Assembly (NCBI GenBank): GCA_000413015.1 | Contig: KE332516.1 | Location: 612,764 to 676,763, forward strand | Source: Treponema socranskii subsp. paredis ATCC 35535 | Lineage (GTDB): Bacteria; Spirochaetota; Spirochaetia; Treponematales; Treponemataceae | Length of the DNA: 64,000 nucleotides | Direction of reading: 5' to 3' | Shown: positions 59,173 to 64,000 of the stretch, piece by piece | Numbering within the stretch: position 1 is the stretch's first letter | How the letters are laid out: each line of letters opens with the position of its first letter | Position numbers and translations under genes: made by a program | The notes under the pieces: model-generated | What the model was told of the DNA's origin: nothing | Seen by the model: the letters and a program-made list of their open reading frames with translations, nothing else | Database searches by the model: none

Positions 59173-61393
59173 ACGCTTTTTCCGTCCGCTGCTCCGGCCG
59201 GCTCCTGAACTGCGCGGGAGACGCGCCGAAATATTTCCGAAACAGTACGTAAAAATATTGTCCGTTCGATATGCCGATCCGCTCGGCGATCTCTTTTATC
59301 GTCAAATCGGTTTCCAGTAAAAGCCGCTTTGCATGCGCCATCCGCGCTTCATTGATATAATTTGCGATCGAAATATTTTCCGACGCTTTAAACAATTTCG
59401 AAACATAAGTATCGGACAGACCGAGACTGTCCGCGATCGCCTTTGAAGAAAGCTGTGCATCGTACAGCTGTTCGCCGACGATCCGTTTGATCCGCTCGGC
59501 CGTTTTCTTTTGCTTTTGCTTATGCTGCTCTTCGCTTTGCGCGCAGATTTTTTCCATAAGCGCATAATACTCCGCATCTATGTCCGAAATATCTTCCGCC
59601 CGTTCGATGACGAGCGCGATACGGTCGGCGCTGTCGTACAGCCGTTCCTCTTTTTCGGCGGAGGTCGTACCGTCCAATGCGGCCGTAAGATTTACATAGA
59701 GGCGTTTCAAATTAAACACGATCGCGGCGTATCGGTATTCGCAGAGTTCGCGCACCGTATCGCAGTAAAAAGCTTCCGCCGCCGCACGGTTACCGGCCCG
59801 GAGCGCCTGCATCAGTTTCGCTTCGAGCGCTTCCGGATAGTGCATACCGCTTTTCCGCGTATCCATATAACGCTCATACATCGCTTCTTTCGCGCGGTAA
59901 AAAATGCGCGCCGCATAGAGTTCCCGAAGCCGTGTAAAAGAACGGTGCATACCGCACGCGCCGCAGATTTTTTCGGAAACAACCGCGATCTTTTTTTCGT
60001 TCTCCGCGATGCATTCAAAATACGCGGACGCTTTTTCTTCGCTCGAAAACTGAACGACAAACGCAAAAAGACCGTCGACGGCAACGCGTTCCGCCGCACA
60101 CGGAGCATCCCCTTGCAGCTCGGCATCCGATAAACGTTTTGCAGATGCCGCGGCGGATTTTTCTGCCGATGCATGTTTCGCTGCCGTTCGTTCGACGCCC
60201 GGCAAAAGTTCGGACGCGGTCAAAACGATGTACAGAGGACGCGATGTGTCGAGTTCGGTTTCGAATCCGCCGAAAGCCGTTTGCAAATCGGCATCGTCCG
60301 GAGCGGGAGAGGCAAGCAGCTGCTTTAAGTATTCGCGCTTCAATATGGAAACGGATGCTTCTTTGTTTACGAGCTCTTTTTGAATATACTGATCGATATT
60401 ATTAAAAACCGCGTCTCCGCTCGAAACGTTTTGTCCGATCTGCACGGCTAAAAAATTAACAACTTTTTTCAGAGGAACATAAAAGCGGATCAATATGAGC
60501 AGCGAAACTAAAAGCCAGCTTACGAGAATAATTGCCGCAACCTGTACGGCGGTCGTCCGGAAGCTTTCGAGTTCGTATGAAAGCCTGTCCGCGTCGATAC
60601 AGCGTATATAGTAGAGCTTGGGATCTGCAAGATACGAATAAATAAACGAAGCGCTCCGCCCCCTCTTTCCGCTGACGTATCCCGAAAGCGCGGACGCGTT
60701 CCGTATCGGCGAAAAATCGCAGGAAGCCGTCTTTTCGGAAACGACATCGGGGAATACGATTTCATCGGTATCGGGACGGTAGAGTACACAATTGTCATAC
60801 GGAAATTGAAAATACAATTTATTAAATTCTTTCGCGTCGAAATTGACCATCATCGCGTTCGTGCATACGCCCTCGGCATCCGTTTCCGAAATGATAAGCG
60901 AATACACATCGCCCCTCCAAATCAAATACGGATAGCACGCATTTTTCGCGGTCAACAATTCGACGGCGCTCCTGTCGGGAAAATTGCGGCAAGTATCGGA
61001 ACCCGTTTCCTTTGTCGAATAAACGTATGCGCGGCGCGCGTTGTACACGTACACCGAATCGATAAAGCCGTTCGAGCTCGTAAACGAATTCAATACCCTG
61101 ATCGCGAGTATCGCGTCAAAGTTCGAGACATCGGCCTGTGTGCGCAGTTTCGTTACTTGGGGATTGTAAAAGTTCTGATATGTGCAGGCGGTCAGCATCG
61201 TGTGCACTTGTTTTGCCGTACTGTCGGCATACTGCACGAGTTCGCCGGTCATATTGGAAATGGCGCGCAGTACCATTTTTTCGTGCGCTGCGCTCAAAAT
61301 CGCAACGACTACGACAAAGGACAGAGCTGCAGTGAGAAAGTGAAACAGCCACGTAAATGCCGCGTAATACGAAGTAGAACTTTTCATACTCAT
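59159..61393 (-). CDS. Membrane-bound AraC-family regulator with extracytoplasmic sensor
   Basis: About 744 residues. A first membrane helix (WLFHFLTAALSFVVVVAIL) and a second (VQVAAIILVSWLLVSLLILI, about residue 290) enclose an extracytoplasmic sensor of about 240 residues, as in CACHE-bearing YesN-like regulators. A cytoplasmic linker region of about 330 residues follows. The last 100 residues form a double HTH of AraC type (LSSKAIADSLGLSDTYVSKLF and LTIKEIAERIGISNGQYFYVLF). It would sense an external ligand and bind DNA directly from the membrane. Starts at ATG 61393 or 61387, both inside a perfect 17-bp hairpin. Precedes and overlaps the LacI-SBP gene. Confidence 0.88.
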   Translation of the reverse strand: MSMKSSTSYYAAFTWLFHFLTAALSFVVVVAILSAAHEKMVLRAISNMTGELVQYADSTAKQVHTMLTACTYQNFYNPQVTKLRTQADVSNFDAILAIRVLNSFTSSNGFIDSVYVYNARRAYVYSTKETGSDTCRNFPDRSAVELLTAKNACYPYLIWRGDVYSLIISETDAEGVCTNAMMVNFDAKEFNKLYFQFPYDNCVLYRPDTDEIVFPDVVSEKTASCDFSPIRNASALSGYVSGKRGRSASFIYSYLADPKLYYIRCIDADRLSYELESFRTTAVQVAAIILVSWLLVSLLILIRFYVPLKKVVNFLAVQIGQNVSSGDAVFNNIDQYIQKELVNKEASVSILKREYLKQLLASPAPDDADLQTAFGGFETELDTSRPLYIVLTASELLPGVERTAAKHASAEKSAAASAKRLSDAELQGDAPCAAERVAVDGLFAFVVQFSSEEKASAYFECIAENEKKIAVVSEKICGACGMHRSFTRLRELYAARIFYRAKEAMYERYMDTRKSGMHYPEALEAKLMQALRAGNRAAAEAFYCDTVRELCEYRYAAIVFNLKRLYVNLTAALDGTTSAEKEERLYDSADRIALVIERAEDISDIDAEYYALMEKICAQSEEQHKQKQKKTAERIKRIVGEQLYDAQLSSKAIADSLGLSDTYVSKLFKASENISIANYINEARMAHAKRLLLETDLTIKEIAERIGISNGQYFYVLFRKYFGASPAQFRSRPEQRTEKAYGDD

Positions 61394-61424
61394 TGAAAGC
61401 GGAAACCCGCTTTCAATGAGTATA
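61386..61424 (-). promoter_or_regulatory. Start-codon hairpin and -10 box of the AraC-type gene
   Basis: Two perfect 17-base arms (61386-61402 and 61407-61423) around AAAC. On the minus strand the upstream arm begins with TATACT (61419-61424), a good -10, preceded at 17 bases by CTGAAA as a weak -35. The downstream arm contains both candidate start codons. If transcription starts near 61412, part of the upstream arm remains in the mRNA and would pair with the start region, limiting translation. Confidence 0.55.
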
Positions 61425-61463
61425 GCACAAACGCGCCGCCTTTTCAGCACTCGGCTCGCGTAT

Positions 61464-61513
61464 CCGGCAAAGTGCTGCCGGAGGCGCTTGCGCATGAATT
61501 TTACGCAAGCGCC
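61464..61513 (-). terminator. Two hairpins after the ATPase gene
   Basis: GGCGCTTGCG (61483-61492) pairs perfectly with CGCAAGCGCC (61504-61513) around 11 bases; CCGGCA/TGCCGG lies next to it at about 61464-61481. They follow the ATPase stop on the minus strand. No T tract, so termination efficiency is uncertain. Confidence 0.55.
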
Positions 61514-61521
61514 CTACGATG

Positions 61522-62631
61522 TTATACAAGTTGACGCCGAGCGCGCTCTTCTTCGGAGTTTTTATCGTCGTCTTTATACCACATGACGCCGACCAAATCG
61601 ACGCAGCACTCTTCTCCCTGCCTGAATACGACGCGGTGCGGCGTCTGCACGAGGAGCATTTGTCCGCCAACTTTTACGTAGTATTCGGTACAATCGGTGA
61701 GGAACACGCGCTTTTCGATTTTCGTTTTATATCCGACCGATTTATTCAGATTGATCGCATTCGGGCGCGCCGCCATAAAACGCTTTTCCCCGTTCGACGC
61801 ATCGTCGGGAAGCCGGCACGGAATGGCCTGCGAATAATCGCCGTCGGGATATGCTTTGCCGTCTTTGATTTCGACTTTGACAAAGGTCGATTTTCCCAAA
61901 AAGCTGTGTACGAATCTGTTCACCGGTTTATTGTAGAGATTGCGCGGCGTATCGATTTGAACGATCTTACCCATGTCCATGACCATCATGCGGTCGGACA
62001 GTGCCATCGCTTCGGACTGATCGTGCGTGACGAAGATGATTGTAAAATTGAATTTTTTCTGCAGTTCTTTGATTTCGAAACGCATCGACTCGCGAAGTTT
62101 CGGATCGAGATTCGAAAGCGGTTCGTCGAGCAGCATGACTTTCGGATTCGTCACGATCGCGCGTGCAAGAGCTATGCGCTGCTGCTGGCCTCCGGAAAGA
62201 TTTCCCGGATAGAGCGATTCCAAACCGTCCAAATTCGTGTACGAAAGCGCTGCGGCAACCCGCTCTTTGATTTCGTTCCGCGGAACTTTTTGCACTTTCA
62301 GCGGCAGCGCGACGTTTTCGAAAATATTCATGTGCGGCCACACAGCGAACGCTTGAAACACCATGCCCAATCCGCGTTCTTCCGGCGGCACGTATAAGTT
62401 TTTGCTTTTGACCGACACCGGCCGCCCGCACAAATGAATTTCGCCTTCGGTTAAATCTTCGAAGCCCGCAATCATGCGGAGCGTCGTCGTTTTGCCGCAG
62501 CCCGACGGGCCGAGAAACGAAAAGCATTCGCCCTCTTCTATTTCGAGATTGAAGTCGTCTACCGCGACGACCGACTCGATCGATTTTTCTTCGAATTTTT
62601 TCGTAACGTGTTTTAATACAACTTGAGCCAC
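61522..62631 (-). CDS. ABC transporter ATPase, Fbp/Pot type
   Basis: 369 residues. Walker A LGPSGCGKTTTLRMIAG, Q-loop MVFQAFAVWPHMNIFENV, signature LSGGQQQRIALARAIV, Walker B VMLLDEPLSNLDPKLRE, switch FVTHDQSEA. A TOBE-like regulatory domain of about 130 residues follows. The start is GTG 62631 with GGAAGG upstream, only four bases after the permease stop. The AFAVWPHM Q-loop is typical of iron(III), phosphonate or putrescine importers. It might also serve the sugar permeases downstream that lack an ATPase, but its own permease partner is adjacent. Confidence 0.92.
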   Translation of the reverse strand: MAQVVLKHVTKKFEEKSIESVVAVDDFNLEIEEGECFSFLGPSGCGKTTTLRMIAGFEDLTEGEIHLCGRPVSVKSKNLYVPPEERGLGMVFQAFAVWPHMNIFENVALPLKVQKVPRNEIKERVAAALSYTNLDGLESLYPGNLSGGQQQRIALARAIVTNPKVMLLDEPLSNLDPKLRESMRFEIKELQKKFNFTIIFVTHDQSEAMALSDRMMVMDMGKIVQIDTPRNLYNKPVNRFVHSFLGKSTFVKVEIKDGKAYPDGDYSQAIPCRLPDDASNGEKRFMAARPNAINLNKSVGYKTKIEKRVFLTDCTEYYVKVGGQMLLVQTPHRVVFRQGEECCVDLVGVMWYKDDDKNSEEERARRQLV

Positions 62632-62635
62632 GTTT

Positions 62636-64000
62636 CTACCTTCCTTTTCTCTCTTTTGTGATCTGCGTGACGATCGTATTGCACACGATGATCAATATGA
62701 TGGCTACCGAAGCGAGCGCGGAAGCTCTCTGGATATAACCGTCGCTGCGCAGCGAGTAAATCGCCACTCCGAGCGTCCGCGTATACGGACCGTAGAGCAG
62801 TACCGATGTGGTGAGTTCGCGCATGGCCGGTAAAAAGATCAGGAAAAATCCCGACACCATCGCCGGCCGGATAAGAGGCAGCGTTATGTCTTTGAGCGCT
62901 TCGCTGTGAGACGCTCCGCACGAACGCGCGGCATCTTCGAGAGACGGATGCACCTGCTGCAGAGATGCGGACGCGGACTTCATCGAAAACGACAGATACC
63001 GTGCGATATACGCGATAAGGATGATCCAAATCGTATTGTATAAATTGATGCGGAAGATGACGCCCGACCACGCGAGGATAACGCCGATGGCGAGTACCGT
63101 TCCCGGAATCGAATACGGAAGCACCGAAACGATTTCCAAAACACCCTTACCCTTCGGTTTGATTTTGTTGATAACATACGCGATCATAACGCCGAGGAAC
63201 ATGCTCAATACGCCGGCGGAAACGGAAAGGAACAGCGAATTGCGGATCGAATCCGTTACCATTTTATTGCCGGACAATATGTTCGCATAATTTTTAAACG
63301 TAAAGTTTGCAAACGTCAGCGGCAGTCCGTACGCTTTCAAAAATCCGACGAGGAAAATCATGACGAGCGGCACGAGCACGATGACGATGAGCGACAAAAA
63401 TGCGATAACCAACAGCGGATATTTTCCGTGGCGCAATTTGATCAGCGTCGGACGCATACTCTTTCCCTTGATGATATCGTAGCTGCCCGAACGCAGCACG
63501 AGCTTTTGAATGACGAGAGCGATCGACACGACGATGACGAGCAAAACCGAAAGAGCCGCCCCTTCGCGGATACCGTTGAAATCGCCGGCAGCGCGGTTTA
63601 TCAATTGATAAATCTTCGTCGGCAGCGTATAGATATTTTGCGAAAATCCGAGAATCGACGGAACGCCGAAATGCGCGAGCGATGAAATGAGGATGAGAAG
63701 CGCGCCCGACGATATGGCAGGCAACACGAGCGGAAGCGTGATTCTTCTGATAACGTAGCCCTGCTTTGCGCCGGCGATGCGCGCGGATTCTTCGAGCGTC
63801 GGATCCATGCGTTCAAGTGCGCTGACGACCTGCATAAACACGAACGGAAAATAATAAGACACTTCAACGAATATGATACCCCACACCGAATTGATGTTGA
63901 TCGGAGCCTTTTGCAAATGGAAAGTCGACATGATCCAATTGTTGATATAGCCGCCGCGGGATGAAAGCATCAAGTCCCACGCCATCGCTCCGAAAAACGG
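62636..64000 (-). CDS. Two-domain ABC permease (FbpB/ThiP type), 5' end beyond window
   Basis: At least 454 residues of a fused permease; the frame is open to the last base of the window (PFFGAMAWDLM reads in frame before ATG 63985), so the N-terminal part lies outside. Two BPD_transp_1 halves are visible, with EAA loops EESARIAGAKQGYVIRRITL and EDAARSCGASHSEALKDITL. This tandem layout is characteristic of iron(III) and related importers of the FbpB family. Its binding protein is expected upstream of the window. Substrate not assigned. Confidence 0.9.
   Translation of the reverse strand, partial: PFFGAMAWDLMLSSRGGYINNWIMSTFHLQKAPININSVWGIIFVEVSYYFPFVFMQVVSALERMDPTLEESARIAGAKQGYVIRRITLPLVLPAISSGALLILISSLAHFGVPSILGFSQNIYTLPTKIYQLINRAAGDFNGIREGAALSVLLVIVVSIALVIQKLVLRSGSYDIIKGKSMRPTLIKLRHGKYPLLVIAFLSLIVIVLVPLVMIFLVGFLKAYGLPLTFANFTFKNYANILSGNKMVTDSIRNSLFLSVSAGVLSMFLGVMIAYVINKIKPKGKGVLEIVSVLPYSIPGTVLAIGVILAWSGVIFRINLYNTIWIILIAYIARYLSFSMKSASASLQQVHPSLEDAARSCGASHSEALKDITLPLIRPAMVSGFFLIFLPAMRELTTSVLLYGPYTRTLGVAIYSLRSDGYIQRASALASVAIILIIVCNTIVTQITKERKGR

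Noticed and set aside
59159-61393. Classical two-component histidine kinase
   Set aside because: The membrane sensor layout is similar, but there is no HisKA/HATPase region; the C-terminus is a DNA-binding AraC domain.

Overview
The window looks like chromosomal DNA of a Treponema-type spirochaete. Evidence: a UPF0164 outer-membrane protein beside an OmpA/FlgD-like protein, a troABCD-type metal ABC operon with a TroR/MntR regulator, spirochaete-style lipoboxes, an Rnf complex, an OppABCDF system and a TRAP transporter. Composition is moderate GC apart from one AT-rich block at 1.3-3.0 kb. No tRNA, rRNA, CRISPR array, prophage or transposase gene was recognised.

Layout. 0.4-3.7 kb: HAD phosphatase, then an AT-rich pair (DUF4846 protein, lipoprotein) sharing a duplicated leader, then a GIN-domain lipoprotein. 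3.9-6.9 kb: class I methyltransferase divergent from parA-parB. 7-10.3 kb: exported DUF4139 protein whose signal-peptide region carries a palindromic insertion, and a YitT permease. 10.3-15 kb: Mn/Zn/Fe importer (troA-B-C-D order of transcription) behind troR and three matching operators. 15.4-18.4 kb: clpP, UPF0158-GNAT fusion, DbpA-type RNA-binding protein, MBL hydrolase. 18.5-25.1 kb: AddB/AddA-like recombination nuclease-helicase. 25.7-31.4 kb: oppABCDF flanked by two copies of a dispersed palindromic repeat. 31.9-34.2 kb: leucine-rich-repeat lipoprotein and an APC amino-acid permease. 34.3-38.7 kb: rnfCDGEAB with an unusually short RnfB. 38.8-41.7 kb: TRAP transporter dctPQM. 42-46.2 kb: envelope pair. 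46.4-50.3 kb: pyrG-lptC-lptA-lptB. 50.4-52.7 kb: small redox and MmcQ/YjbR genes. 53-61.4 kb: a sugar-type ABC importer without its own ATPase, behind two overlapping regulator genes (a membrane AraC-type sensor and a LacI repressor fused to a solute-binding-protein domain). 61.5-64 kb: an Fbp/Pot-type ATPase and a permease cut by the window edge.

Main points of interest. (1) The LacI/solute-binding-protein fusion coupled to an AraC-type sensor is the best candidate for an unusual regulatory system. (2) CTP synthase has Asp in place of the glutaminase nucleophile Cys and has lost the oxyanion motif, so it probably uses free ammonia. (3) RnfB lacks its ferredoxin domain, and a thioredoxin-reductase-like protein lacks an NADPH site. 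(4) Several genes have sigma70-like promoters ending 6-8 bases before the start codon and no Shine-Dalgarno, suggesting leaderless mRNAs. (5) All four solute-binding-protein-first transporter operons have a strong stem-loop between the binding-protein gene and the next gene. (6) At least four small families of palindromic dispersed repeats fill the spacers and in places break into 5' gene ends.

All calls come from reading the sequence by eye; no database search was possible.
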